The position numbers and the translations under genes are program-made. Below the pieces are notes generated by a model. It made no database searches. It had not been told where the DNA came from and was given only the letters and a program-made list of their open reading frames with translations. From CAVRUZ01 sp963724495 (GTDB taxonomy: Bacteria; Actinomycetota; Actinomycetes; Propionibacteriales; DAIQRJ01): a DNA stretch of 64,000 nucleotides. Location of the stretch: NCBI GenBank assembly GCA_963724495.1, contig CAVRUZ010000005.1:248001-312000 (forward strand), in the 5' to 3' direction. Each line of letters opens with the position of its first letter. Positions within the stretch are counted from its first letter, which is position 1. Positions 37,319-46,349 of the stretch are shown piece by piece.

Positions 37319-38485
37319 CTAGTGGTTGCCCGAGCGGGCGAACGTGGGCCTGTCCGAGGCTCGACTGTCGGGCCGACTCGGCCGCGGTCCTGCCAACTCC
37401 CGCGCTGCCTCCGCGTATGACAGCGCCCCCGGCGACGACGCGTCGTACTGCAGCACCGTCTGCTGATAGCTCGGCGCCTCTGAGACCCGTACCGATCGGG
37501 GGATGACGGTGCGCAGCACGCGGTCGCCGAAGTGGTCGCGGACCTCCTGGGCGACCTGGGCTGCGAGGCGGGTGCGGGCGTCGTACATCGTCAAGAGGAT
37601 GGTCGACAGCTGTAGATCGGGATTGAGGTGCGCGCGGATCAACTCGATATTGCGCTGGAGCTGGCCGAGCCCTTCCAGCGCGTAGTACTCGCACTGAATG
37701 GGGATCAGCAGCTCGTGGGCCGCCACCATCGCGTTGACGGTCAGCAATCCCAGCGACGGCGGGCAGTCGATGAGCACGTAGTCGATCGCGTCGTCGTCGG
37801 CCAGGAGGGCGTCCAGTGCGCGCTTGAGCCGCGTCTCCCTGGCCACCATGCTGACGAGTTCGATCTCTGCACCGGCCAGGTCGATCGAGGCCGAGAGCAC
37901 TCGGACATTCGCGAGGTCGGCGGCCGACTGGAGCACGTCCGCGATGGCCACGCCCTCGATCAGCACGTCATAGGTGCCCGGCGTCCCCTCACTGTGGTCG
38001 ACGCCGAACGCCGTTCCGGCATTTCCCTGCGGGTCGAGGTCCAGCACCACCACCCGTTGCCCAGCCATCGCCAGGGCCGCCGCCAGATTCACCGTCGACG
38101 TGGTCTTGCCGACGCCACCTTTCTGGTTGGCCACCACGATGACTCGGGGCTGCTCGGGCGGATCGAGCGCCGGCTGCTCGGCCAGCCTGAGCCGGCGGGA
38201 CACCACCGACTGGGCCGCCTGCGCCATCGGCGTGGCCGCCTGCGAACCGTCGCCACGGGCGAGGTCGGCCGCACGCGCGACCCCAGGGACAGCCGGGAAG
38301 GCCGAGTCGCCGTCGGTTGTTTCACGTGAAACAACCGGCTGCGGGCTGTCCGCCGGTGCGGTCGCCGCCGCTGTTTCACGTGAAACAGGGGCGATCCAGC
38401 CAGTGGGAGCGCTGTCAGCGGCCGGCTCTGGGCCCATCCAGCCCGTGGGATTCGTCTCCCCGAGAGTGGGAACTGCCGCGCTCAC
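37319..38485 (-). CDS. parA: Chromosome-partitioning ATPase ParA (Soj)
   Basis: Walker-type ATPase that moves ParB-parS complexes. The deviant Walker A NQKGGVGKTTSTVNLA lies at about residue 120, followed by VVVLDLDPQGNAGTAFGV and YVLIDCPPSLGLLTVNAM. An unusually long N-terminal extension of about 110 residues is low in complexity (GETNPTGWMGPEP, SAPTGWIAPVSRET) and is encoded by DNA containing both parS sites, each read as Val-Ser-Arg-Glu-Thr. GTG or ATG alternatives inside the extension cannot be excluded. It is normally adjacent to rsmG, but here a sugar cassette intervenes. Confidence 0.94.
   Translation of the reverse strand: MSAAVPTLGETNPTGWMGPEPAADSAPTGWIAPVSRETAAATAPADSPQPVVSRETTDGDSAFPAVPGVARAADLARGDGSQAATPMAQAAQSVVSRRLRLAEQPALDPPEQPRVIVVANQKGGVGKTTSTVNLAAALAMAGQRVVVLDLDPQGNAGTAFGVDHSEGTPGTYDVLIEGVAIADVLQSAADLANVRVLSASIDLAGAEIELVSMVARETRLKRALDALLADDDAIDYVLIDCPPSLGLLTVNAMVAAHELLIPIQCEYYALEGLGQLQRNIELIRAHLNPDLQLSTILLTMYDARTRLAAQVAQEVRDHFGDRVLRTVIPRSVRVSEAPSYQQTVLQYDASSPGALSYAEAARELAGPRPSRPDSRASDRPTFARSGNH
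38318..38333. promoter_or_regulatory. parS centromere site 1
   Basis: Perfect 16-bp palindrome TGTTTCACGTGAAACA, the bacterial parS consensus bound by ParB. The symmetry extends to 24 bp (38314-38337). It lies inside the parA coding sequence, about 8.6 kb from dnaA. Confidence 0.95.
38372..38387. promoter_or_regulatory. parS centromere site 2
   Basis: Second perfect TGTTTCACGTGAAACA, 54 bp from the first. Both sites are in the same parA reading frame phase, so both encode VSRET in the N-terminal extension. Confidence 0.95.
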
Positions 38486-38536
38486 CGGTCGTCGTCCTTC
38501 ACCTCACGAACCCTAGCGACGGCGCGACTCATCGAT

Positions 38537-38560
38537 GCCGGGACGCGCTGGCGTCCCGGC
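38537..38560 (-). terminator. Hairpin between sugar permease gene and parA
   Basis: GCCGGGACGC and GCGTCCCGGC pair perfectly around a GCTG loop, 22 bp after the permease stop and before the parA start. It would separate sugar-operon transcription from parAB. No U-tract. Confidence 0.7.
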
Positions 38561-38581
38561 CGGGTCGTTAAGGGCTCGGCC

Positions 38582-39467
38582 TCAGCCCTTCAGGCCGCTG
38601 GTGGCGAATCCCTCGATGATGTAGCGCTGCAGGAAGATGTAGAGGATCAGGACCGGTACCGACGCGATGGTGGCGCCGGCCATGATCACCGGATAGTCGA
38701 TGTTGTAGGCACCCTGCAGGCCCGCAAGCCCGGCCGGAAGGGTGAGCCGCTCGGGTGAGAACAGCACGAAGATCGGCCAGATGAAGTCGTTCCAGTTCCC
38801 CAGGAAGGACAGCAATCCCAGGGTGGCCAGCGCGGGCTTGGAGATGGGCAGGATGATCCTGGTCAGGATGTGCCACGTGTTCGCCCCGTCGATGAGGGCG
38901 CTCTCCTCGAGTTCGCGCGGGATGGCCAGGAAGAACTGGCGCAATAGGAACACCCCGAGGGCCCCGGCCGCCCCGGGTATGACGAGCGCGAACAGGGTGT
39001 CGAGCCAGAGCGAGCTGGTTCATGATCAGGTAGTTCGGCATCAGGAAGATGAAGCCGGGCACGAAGAGGGTGGCGATGATCAGGCCGAAGATGAGGTCGC
39101 GTCCCGGAAAGGTCATCCGGGCCAGCGCGTACGCCGCCATCGCGGAGACGACGATCACCAGCAGGGCATGGGCGGTGGCCGCGAGCAGCGAGTTCAGCGC
39201 CCACAAGAGCACCGGATTCTGTTCATCCGCGACGATGAGCTTGTAGGCGCGCAGCGTGAGTTCGTCCGGGATGAGGGAGATGGGGATCCGGCGGGAGTCT
39301 TCGATGGTGCGGAAGGACGTCAAGAACATCCAGAGCAGGGGCACGACAAAGACGAACGACAGGATGGCCAGACCGATCCACAGAACCGGGCCGCTGCGAT
39401 CGTGCCGTCGTCGTCGGTGGACGACCGTGTTTGAACGGGGGCGCGGGCCCGCATCTTGCGCAGTCAC
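38582..39467 (-). pseudogene. Sugar ABC transporter permease (MalG-like), frameshifted
   Basis: Inner-membrane permease of the carbohydrate uptake-1 family. It starts at GTG 39467 behind GAGGAGGG. The first frame gives VLWIGLAILSFVFVVPLLWM, LWALNSLLAATAHALLVIVV and FGLIIATLFVPGFIFLMPNY. The frame changes at about 39015 and continues with GVFLLRQFFLAIPRELEESA and LIDGANTW (the EAA loop that docks the ATPase), then VPVLILYIFLQRYIIEGFAT and a GLKG end. One indel suffices to restore about 295 residues. It is the last gene of the transporter operon; no ATPase gene is present in the window. Confidence 0.8.
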
Positions 39468-39481
39468 GACTTGCCCTCCTC

Positions 39482-40421
39482 TCACGCAGCAGGGCGAAGT
39501 TGATGATGGAGACGATCGCGAGGGCGAGGGCGAGCATGTAACTCATCGCCGACGCCGAACCCATCTTGAAGCCGCGCAGACCCTCCTGGGTCATCACCAT
39601 GATGGCCGTCCTGGTGCTGTCACCCGGTCCGCCGTTGGTGACCAGATACGACTGCCCGAACATGTTGGCGCTGGCCAAGACGGTGGTCGTGATGGTGAAG
39701 ACCATGACGTTTCGAAGCCCCGGCATCGTGACGTGGACGAACTTTCCCCACGATCCGGCCCCGTCGATGGAAGCGGCCTCGTACTGGTCGGCCTGGGATC
39801 TCCTGCAACCCGGCCAGGTAGATGACGCAGTTGAAACCGAGCGTCCACCAGACGGTCATGCCGACGAGCGCGACCCAGGCCCACGGATGAGTCTGGGTCC
39901 AGCCGATCGCCGGGATACCGAAAAGGCCGAGAAACCCGTTGATCAGGCCGAATTGAGCATCGAGAAGGTAATTGAACAGGAGCACCGATGACGGCGATAC
40001 CGAGGACAAAGGGGGCAAAGATCATCGCCCGGAAGAACACCATCCCGCGGAACTTTCGGTTGAGCATCAATCGCGATACCGAGCGGGATCAGGATCAAGA
40101 AGGGAACGCTGGCAACGGTGAAGATTGCCGTAGCCTGCATTCCATGCCAGAACTGAAGAAAGGTGACCGAGGTCGAGTCGAACAGATCACGGTAATTCTG
40201 TAGACCCACGAAGGGCTTGGCCGGCAGCATGAAGTCCCAGTCGTGCAGACTGATCCAGACGCCGAAGAACTGCAGGACCGAAGACGAATACCAACAGCAG
40301 CAGGAGATACGGAGCCAGCAACAGGTACGGCGTGAGTGGATGGTGGAGTCGCTCAACCTGCCGCCGCGGGGTCGTCCTTCACCACACTCGACGACGTCCG
40401 GGCGGCAGTTGTCGCACTCAT
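39482..40421 (-). pseudogene. Sugar ABC transporter permease (MalF-like), multiple frameshifts
   Basis: Partner permease. It starts at ATG 40421, overlapping the binding-protein stop as ATGA. Recognisable pieces lie in different frames: YLLLAPYLLLLLVFVFGPA; FGVWISLHDWDFMLPAKPFV and LQNYRDLF; FRGMVFFRAMIFAPFVLGIA; LFNYLLDAQFGLINGFLGLF; WTLGFNCVIYLAGLQEIP; EAASIDGAGSWGKFVHVTMP (EAA loop); and AIMVMTQEGLRGFKMG. At least five frame changes occur within 0.9 kb, at about 40360, 40290, 40070, 39985 and 39800. Either the gene is truly decayed or this stretch is poorly sequenced. Confidence 0.72.
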
Positions 40422-41792
40422 CCGTACTTCTTCGCGTTGGCCGCCAGGATCTTGTTGGCGCGACCCAGCCGCTTCAGCAAGGGCAGCGGCAGTATCCTTG
40501 CTTGCCGAGCATCGCCTTGCTCACAGCCGCATTCCACTCGGGCATGACGTCGTTGACGCCCGGAATGGGCGGCACGAACCTGATGTAGTCGACTTCCTTG
40601 GCGAATTCGTTGACGGCGCCCTTGGTCTTGAACTCCTCCGACTCACGCACGGACTTGCGCGCCGGCACCATGCCGGCGTCTGCCCAGGCAAGTGACTGCT
40701 GAGAGATCCAGTTGAGGAAGACCCTGCTGGCATGCGCCTTGTTCTCATTCGGCTTCAGTTGTCGAGGGAGGACGAATTGATGTGTGCCCGCCCAGGTCGC
40801 CTGCACAGTCCCGATCACGGGAACCGGAGCCGCTGCCCACTTGAGCTTCTTGATGGCGTTCAGCGGGGTGGTGTTCCACGGTCCGTTGATCATGAACGCC
40901 GACTTGTCATTGGTGAACGAGACGTAGTTTCCGTCGCCATGCCGCATTCTTTGGGACTGTGACCCGCATCGATGAGGCCCTTCCACCAGTTGATGGCCTG
41001 GACCGCCGGCTCTTCGGCGAAGCCCACCGTCATTCCGTCGTCGTTGACCATCTTTCCGCCGAATTGGTACACGAGGGTCTGCGACTCCAGGCCGAAGACG
41101 CTGAGAGCCGACGTCCACATGCCCTGGATCCCCTTGGCCTTGGTCTTCTCCAGCATCTCCATGAGCTCGTCGCCGGTCGTCGGCGGCTTCTCCGGGTCGA
41201 TACCGGCGGTTTCCATCACGGTCTTGTTGTAGAAGAGGCCGGCGGGGTGCATGTCGAGCGCGATCCCGTACCGCTTGCCCTGGTATTCCCCGCCCTTCCA
41301 CGACAGCGCGGTGAAGTCGTTCTCCGTCAGCTTCAGCGCCGTCGCGACATCGTCGAGGGGATCGATCACCCGACGCGCGGCGTTGGTGGCCAGGGTGTCC
41401 GCGTGCATGATGCCGACGTCGGGTGCCCTGCCGTTGCTGACCGCCGCCGGCACCTTCTGGTAGTACTCCGCCCAGGCAATGGCGGTCATCGTGACCTTGA
41501 TGTTGGGGTGCGCGGTGTTGAACTGCGTGCACAGCTTGCGCATGATCGGGCCGTCACCACCGGTGAGGCCGTTCCAGAAGGCCAGCTCCACGTTCGGGCC
41601 GGTGTACTCCTCGGCGCCGCCGCCGCCGGCGGCCGGGGGAGCCTCTCCGGGTCCTCCGGACGAGCCTGGTCCGCAGGCGGCAAGGCCGAATGCCGCGGCT
41701 GCTCCCAGCGCTCCGCCGAGAAGGCGCCGCCTGCTCGGGCCTGTGCTGTCAAGGGGCCCGTCTTGATCGGATGTGGTGGACGTCGTTGTCAT
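40418..41792 (-). pseudogene. Sugar ABC transporter substrate-binding lipoprotein, frameshifted
   Basis: Extracellular sugar-binding protein of the family-1 type. It starts at ATG 41792 behind GGGAGGAA. The signal SRRRLLGGALGAAAAFGLAA has a twin arginine and a lipobox cysteine (LAACG). The mature part shows VELAFWNGLTGGDGPIMRKL, the GKRYGIALDMHPAGLFYNK hinge and GGKMVNDDGMTVGF. The frame breaks at about 40940, where YVSFTNDKSAFMINGPWNTT continues it. Two further small breaks lie near 40450-40500 before the stop. Pieced length is about 455 residues. It is divergent from the GH43 gene, with which it probably shares a substrate. Confidence 0.8.
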
Positions 41793-41928
41793 ACCGGTTC
41801 CTCCCATTGCTGGCTGCTTCCGCGGACCTGCGCAGGGAACTGCGCCGAACCGCACGGCTGTGCCACGATGCGCGGACTGGCGTTCCTAGACGCGGCACAG
41901 AGGTGTCACGTGCTGCTCGCATGGTCAC
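41793..41928. promoter_or_regulatory. Divergent control region of sugar cassette
   Basis: This 136-bp gap separates the oppositely transcribed binding-protein and GH43 genes and must hold both promoters. I see no clear LacI-type palindrome and no regulator gene next to the cassette. Confidence 0.4.
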
Positions 41929-43033
41929 ATGAACGCAACGCCAAATCGAGAAGTCGAGGCGATCCCGGTGGTGACACTTTGGCAACTTTCGGCGCGTGTC
42001 GGTGGGGCCAGGCGGGTGGGACCGTGGCTGATCGCCTGTCTGTTGGTCGCCTCGGCCTGTCAGTCGGCACCGCCGGAGTCGACCCCGACGCCCAGTCCGA
42101 GGCCGTCACCGGAGCGGGAGCAGATGGGTTTCGCTAACCCTGTCTACGACGGGAACTTCCCCGATCCCATGGTCATCGCCGGTGCCGACGGCGGCTACGT
42201 GGCCGTGGCGACGAACGGGAACGGCAGCAACGTCCAGACGATGACCAGCACGGACCTGATCCAGTGGGAGCAGGGAGAGGACGCTCTGCCGCAGCTGCCG
42301 TCATGGTCGAGTCCCGGCAAGGTGTGGGCTCCTGAGATAGCCGTGGGCGAAGGCGGTCGGCTATCTCTTGTACTACACGACGCGGGCACCCGACCCGGAG
42401 ATCCAGTGCATCAGCGTCGCTGTCGGTTCGAAGGCGTTGGGCCCGTTCGTCGACAAGAGCTCGAAGCCACTCGTCTGCGAGAAGGCACAGGGCGGCTCGA
42501 TCGATGCAAGCCCCTTCACCGCCGCCGATGGCAGCCGCTACTTGTACTGGAAGAACGACGGGAACGCCGTGGGTGTCGACACCTTCATCTCCGGGCAACG
42601 GCTCGACCCGACCGGCACGAAGCTGATCGGTCGACCGCAGCGCCTGTTCAAGCAGGACCTGCCCTGGGAGGGACATCTGGTCGAGGCCCCCTTCGTCTGG
42701 GCGGACCGCGGCAAGATCCACATGTTCTACTCGGCAAACGCCTACGACTCCGACGCCTACGCGGTGGGTCATGCGGTAGCTGCGAGCCCACTGGGCCGGT
42801 TTGCCAAGGACCCTGACCCGGTCCTGGCGAGCAACGACGTCGCGGCTGGACCGGGGCACTGCGCACTGATCGAGAAGGACGGCAAGGTGTGGATGGTGTT
42901 CCACGCGTGGCTGCCGGATGCCATCGGCGGCGACTTCCCCGGGCGGACCATGTGGCTCAGTGAGGTGACGTTCGCGGCCGATGCCACCGTCAAGGTCCGG
43001 CCGCCGACACCTGCCTACCCCGACCGTCCCTGA
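41929..43033 (+). pseudogene. Glycoside hydrolase family 43 lipoprotein, frameshifted
   Basis: Predicted extracellular arabinosidase or xylosidase. The N-terminus carries a lipoprotein signal (VGPWLIACLLVASACQS, lipobox VASAC) and a proline-rich linker. The five-bladed propeller begins at FANPVYDGNFPDPMVIAGAD, with the catalytic base Asp in FPDP. The acid Glu is in GHLVEAPFVWADRG and the pKa-modulating Asp is likely in GSIDASPF. The frame changes once at about 42355 (VGYLLYYTTRAPDPEIQCIS continues it). Restored length is about 368 residues. Attachment outside the cell fits a scheme of cutting oligosaccharides for the adjacent transporter. Confidence 0.82.
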
Positions 43034-43048
43034 TCGACGCTGTCACGT

Positions 43049-43072
43049 GGCCGGCAGAAGGCCCGGCCGGCC
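43049..43072. terminator. GC hairpin between convergent GH43 and rsmG genes
   Basis: GGCCGGC pairs with GCCGGCC across a 10-base loop in the 44-bp gap between the two convergent stops. It could end both transcripts. No U-tract. Confidence 0.5.
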
Positions 43073-43077
43073 GACTG

Positions 43078-43770
43078 TCAACCCTGCCGGTCGAAGCAGA
43101 CGACCGTGGTCGGCTCGGTGAGGACGTCCTCACCGAGAACCAGCACTTCGCCCGCGGACAGGTGCAGTCGCCTGATCACCGGCCCGGCCTTGAGGAGCTC
43201 GTCGGCAACGCGGGCGCCCTTGACCAGGACCAACCGACCCGATGGACCCATCAACGGGGCCACCCAGCCGAGCAGCTTCGGCAGCGGCGCCACCGCGCGG
43301 GCGGTCACCACGTCGAAGGTGCCGCGCAGGCGTGGGGCCTGTTCGGCGCGGACCGGGTCGACCTGAACGCGAGCAGACAGCCCGAGGTCGCCGACCAGGG
43401 CATTGAGGAAAGCCGCCCGCCGCTCGACCGGTTCGAGCAGGACGAGGCGAAGGCGGGGGTCGGCGAGCGCCATCGGGATCCCCGGCAGGCCTGCGCCGGA
43501 ACCCACGTCGGCGACAAGTGGTTCGCCGGGACGATCGGCGAGTGCACGGGTCAGCACGGCGCTACTCAGGATGTGCCGGTCCCACAGTCGCGGGATCTCC
43601 CGCGGACCCAGCAGGCCGTGGTCCACGCCGGGACCAGCGAGCAGGTGGGCATACCGCAGCACACTCGGAACGGCCTTTGCCGGGAACAGGTGGTGCAGGC
43701 CGACCGGCGGGCCGGGCACCGCTACGGGGTTGCCCGGACGGCTTCCGCCACCGGGCTGCGACCCGCTCAT
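43078..43770 (-). CDS. rsmG: 16S rRNA (guanine527-N7)-methyltransferase RsmG (GidB)
   Basis: Methylates G527 of 16S rRNA; loss of the enzyme gives low-level streptomycin resistance in many bacteria. The 230-residue protein has the SAM motif ADVGSGAGLPGIPMALADPR, RLVLLEPVERRAAFLNALV and FDVVTARAVAPLPKLLGWVA. RLWDRHILSSAVL near residue 60 is typical. It overlaps the jag stop by 4 bp at its start and so is coupled. Standard position in the origin cluster. Confidence 0.95.
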   Translation of the reverse strand: MSGSQPGGGSRPGNPVAVPGPPVGLHHLFPAKAVPSVLRYAHLLAGPGVDHGLLGPREIPRLWDRHILSSAVLTRALADRPGEPLVADVGSGAGLPGIPMALADPRLRLVLLEPVERRAAFLNALVGDLGLSARVQVDPVRAEQAPRLRGTFDVVTARAVAPLPKLLGWVAPLMGPSGRLVLVKGARVADELLKAGPVIRRLHLSAGEVLVLGEDVLTEPTTVVCFDRQG

Positions 43771-44348
43771 CCGGCCGGGCGCACCACCACGTATCGCTGC
43801 GGTTCCACTCCCTCGGACTCCGAGACAAGTCCCTCCGCGGCGACCGCGTCATGCACGACCTTGCGCTCGAAGGCCGACATGGGCTTCATCGACACCGGAT
43901 CACCGGACGACCGCACCTGACCCACGGCCTCGACCGCGAGCAGGGCGAGCTCCTTGCGCCGGTTGGTCCGATAGTCAGCGACGTCGAGGATCAGCCGGCT
44001 GCGCTCACCGGACTGCTGGTGTACCGCCAGCCGGGTCAGGTCCTGGAGCGCATCGAGGACCTTGCCGTTGGGCCCGACGAGCGAGTCGAGGTCCTCCCCG
44101 ACGATGGCCACCATCGCTCGGTCACCCTCCACGTCGAGGTCGATGTCGCCGTCGAGATCGGCGATGTCGAGCAGTTCCTCCAGGAAGTCGGCGGCGATGT
44201 CTCCCTCGTGTTCCAGCTCCTTGAACCGGGCCGACCCTGCCACCGCCGGGTCTCGCGGCGAGTCGCCCGCAGGCGACTCCGCCACCGGGTCCGTGCCAAC
44301 CGAAGGCTCCGCTGCGGGCGTGACCGACGCCTCGTCCGTCTGCGACAC
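43767..44348 (-). CDS. jag: Jag/KhpB-type RNA-binding protein (KH and R3H domains)
   Basis: RNA-binding protein of the yidC operon, also called SpoIIIJ-associated protein. The 193-residue product has an acidic N-terminus of about 60 residues. A KH domain follows (LDVEGDRAMVAIVGEDLDSL, then VGPNGKVLDALQDLTRLAV, with a GPNGK loop). A C-terminal R3H domain has SRLILDVADYRTNRRKELAL and SVMKPMSAFERKVVHDAV-like features (residues 155-175). It starts 78 bp after yidC. Confidence 0.93.
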   Translation of the reverse strand: MSQTDEASVTPAAEPSVGTDPVAESPAGDSPRDPAVAGSARFKELEHEGDIAADFLEELLDIADLDGDIDLDVEGDRAMVAIVGEDLDSLVGPNGKVLDALQDLTRLAVHQQSGERSRLILDVADYRTNRRKELALLAVEAVGQVRSSGDPVSMKPMSAFERKVVHDAVAAEGLVSESEGVEPQRYVVVRPAG

Positions 44349-44426
44349 GGGATGTCTCCTCTGGTTCGACCGATCTGGATGGCTGATCTCGGTGCTGCGG
44401 CGAATGCCCTTACCAGCGAAGGCGAT

Positions 44427-45482
44427 TCATGGACGTGGATCAGGTTGTTGCTTGTCGGAGACCGGTGACCCATCGGCCTTCGACGTTTCGCTTGGACTTG
44501 GCGGTCGCGGAGCCTTTGTCGCCGGAGCACCGCTTCGCCGCTTGTCGCGGGTCTGCTTCTTCGGCTGCACCCGGACCGGCGGTGGCGGCGGACCCCCGTT
44601 CTCCGACGCCTCCACCTCCTGGACCGCCAGCTTCTCGGCGGCCGCCTTGCGCACCTTTCGGCTCGCGTTGGGTGGATGCCCGTGTTTGGCCACGTACTCG
44701 TCGAACGCCTGCGTCCCCGGCGTGGGGTTGTTCTTGATCACGACGTACTGCTGCCCGGCGGTCCAGATGTTCGTGGTCAGCCAGTAGATCAGGACGCCGA
44801 TCGGGAAGGACACCCCACCGACCGCGAAGGCAACCGGGAAGAGATAGAGAATGATCTTCTGTTGTTGCGCAAACTGCCCGGTGAGCGCCTCTTTCGGCAT
44901 GTTCCGACGCATCAACTGCAGCTGGGTGAAGAACATCATGCCGGTCATCGCGAGGATGAGGAAAACCGCGAGGATCTTCGTGTTGATCGTGGTGGCGCGC
45001 AGAAAGGTCTCGGAGATCTCGGCACCGAAGATGGTCGCCTGGTTCAGCGAGGCCACGAGCGCGGGCGTCATCCAGTGTCCGACGGACTTTCCGTGTGACG
45101 CCTCGTTGAGCACGCGGAACAAGGCATACAGGACCGGCGACTGGGCCAGGATCGGCAGGCAGGAGGAGAACGGGTTGGTCCCCGTGTCCTTGTACAGCTT
45201 CATCGTCTCTTGGGCGAACCGTTCCCGGTCGTCGCCGTACTTCTTCTGGAGTTCTTTCATCTTCGGCTGGATCAGGGCCATGTTGCGCGAGGCCCTGATC
45301 TGCTTGACGAAGAGCGGGATCAGCAAGGTCCGGATGACAACCACGAGGCCGACGATGGAGAGGACCCACGTGATCCCCGAGTCGTAGCCGAATACGTGGG
45401 AGAACAGCCAGTGCCAGCCGGCCAGGATCCCCGACACGGCCCAGGTCAGGGGAGTCAGGATCGTGTCGATCGTCTGCATCAT
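44427..45482 (-). CDS. yidC: Membrane protein insertase YidC/Oxa1
   Basis: Inserts proteins into the membrane, alone or with SecYEG. The 351-residue protein has the Gram-positive-type layout of five membrane segments. WLFSHVFGYDSGITWVLSIV and VIRTLLIPLFVKQIRASRNM carry the conserved arginine in the groove, then MKELQKKYGDDRERFAQETM, then NPFSSCLPILAQSPVLYALF. A long charged and proline-rich C-terminal tail binds ribosomes or targets. The start ATG overlaps the yidD stop. Confidence 0.95.
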   Translation of the reverse strand: MMQTIDTILTPLTWAVSGILAGWHWLFSHVFGYDSGITWVLSIVGLVVVIRTLLIPLFVKQIRASRNMALIQPKMKELQKKYGDDRERFAQETMKLYKDTGTNPFSSCLPILAQSPVLYALFRVLNEASHGKSVGHWMTPALVASLNQATIFGAEISETFLRATTINTKILAVFLILAMTGMMFFTQLQLMRRNMPKEALTGQFAQQQKIILYLFPVAFAVGGVSFPIGVLIYWLTTNIWTAGQQYVVIKNNPTPGTQAFDEYVAKHGHPPNASRKVRKAAAEKLAVQEVEASENGGPPPPPVRVQPKKQTRDKRRSGAPATKAPRPPSPSETSKADGSPVSDKQQPDPRP

Positions 45483-45808
45483 CGGCTGGTAGTGCTCCTC
45501 GCCCCCGCGGCATCGACCGCTTCGGGATTGCCGTCATCAACGTCGGGCTCCGGCAGGTCATGGGGCCGGCGCCAGGTCATGACCCGAGGAACCGGGTCGT
45601 AGCCACCCGGGTTCCATGGGTGGCATCGCAACAGCCTACGGATCGTCAGGTAGCAGCCGCGAATGAAGCCGAATCGACGTAGTGCTTCCAAGGAGTACGC
45701 CGAGCAACTCGGGTGGAACCGGCAGACCTGTCCGTACGCCGGGCTGACCACCTTTCGCCAGACGGTGACGAACCCGATGGCAAGCCACAGGAACGGATTC
45801 GCTCTCAT
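45479..45808 (-). CDS. yidD: YidD membrane insertion efficiency factor
   Basis: Small membrane-associated helper of YidC. The 109 residues from ATG 45808 contain the family signature RKVVSPAYGQVCRFHPSCSA, then YSLEALRRFGFIRGCYLTIR and CHPWNPGGYDPVP, with an acidic tail. GGAGG sits nine bases before this ATG, so independent initiation is plausible. However, the frame is open straight through from rnpA with no stop, so a fused RnpA-YidD polypeptide is also possible. The stop overlaps the yidC start. Confidence 0.9.
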   Translation of the reverse strand: MRANPFLWLAIGFVTVWRKVVSPAYGQVCRFHPSCSAYSLEALRRFGFIRGCYLTIRRLLRCHPWNPGGYDPVPRVMTWRRPHDLPEPDVDDGNPEAVDAAGARSTTSR

Positions 45809-46198
45809 CGGCGGCCACCTCCGGCGGCGACGCGGTCTCGTCGAGCTTCGATTCGTCACCCGGGTGACTGCGGAATCGAGCGCCGCGTCGAGCGTCGCGG
45901 AGTCCGCGCCGGCGGCAGTGGGGAGCGCCCGGACGACCAGGCGCGATCCGGACGGGAGCGCGGCGACCCGGTCGGCAAGGAGGTGCCGCAAGCGCCGGGA
46001 CACCCGGTGGCGCACCACCGCGTTGCCCACGGCCCGGCTCACGACAAGTCCGACGTGACTGGGAGATTGATCCTCGACGGCCGCCTCAGGCGGCAGGTGC
46101 AGGTGTACGACGATCGGTCCGACAGCACAACGGGCACCGTGCGCGACGGTGTCGGAGAACTCGGCCGACGCACGCATGCGCACGGCAGCGGGCAGCAC
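45809..46198 (-). CDS. rnpA: Ribonuclease P protein component, open into yidD
   Basis: Protein subunit that helps the RNase P RNA mature tRNA 5' ends. From GTG 46198 (VLPAAVRMRASAEF) the RnpA core shows GPIVVHLHLP, HVGLVVSRAVGNAVVRHRVS, RRLRHLLADRVAALPSGSRL and VVRALPTAAGADSATLDAAL. The RNR-like helix reads GNAVVRHRVSRRLRHL. About 130 residues precede the YidD methionine, which is the normal RnpA length, but no stop codon separates them. It starts 16 bp after rpmH. Confidence 0.88.
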
Positions 46199-46214
46199 GA
46201 CCGACCTGTCTAGG

Positions 46215-46349
46215 TCAGGCAGCGAGCCGGCTGCGACCCTTGCCACGGCGGGCACTGAGGATCGACCTGCCTGCGCGGGTGCGCATGCGCAACCGGAACC
46301 CGTGCTTCTTGTGCCGCTTCCGGTTGTTCGGCTGATAGGTGCGCTTCAC
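46215..46349 (-). CDS. rpmH: 50S ribosomal protein L34
   Basis: Basic 44-residue ribosomal protein starting at GTG 46349: [18 protein letters not shown], then [20 protein letters not shown] and RSRLAA. The sequence is complete and typical. It is the first gene of the rpmH-rnpA-yidD-yidC-jag-rsmG operon, transcribed away from dnaA. Confidence 0.97.
   Translation of the reverse strand: MKRTYQPNNRKRHKKHGFRLRMRTRAGRSILSARRGKGRSRLAA

Noticed and set aside
41793..41928. LacI-type operator in the sugar cassette control region
   Set aside because: No convincing palindrome of the expected length is present.
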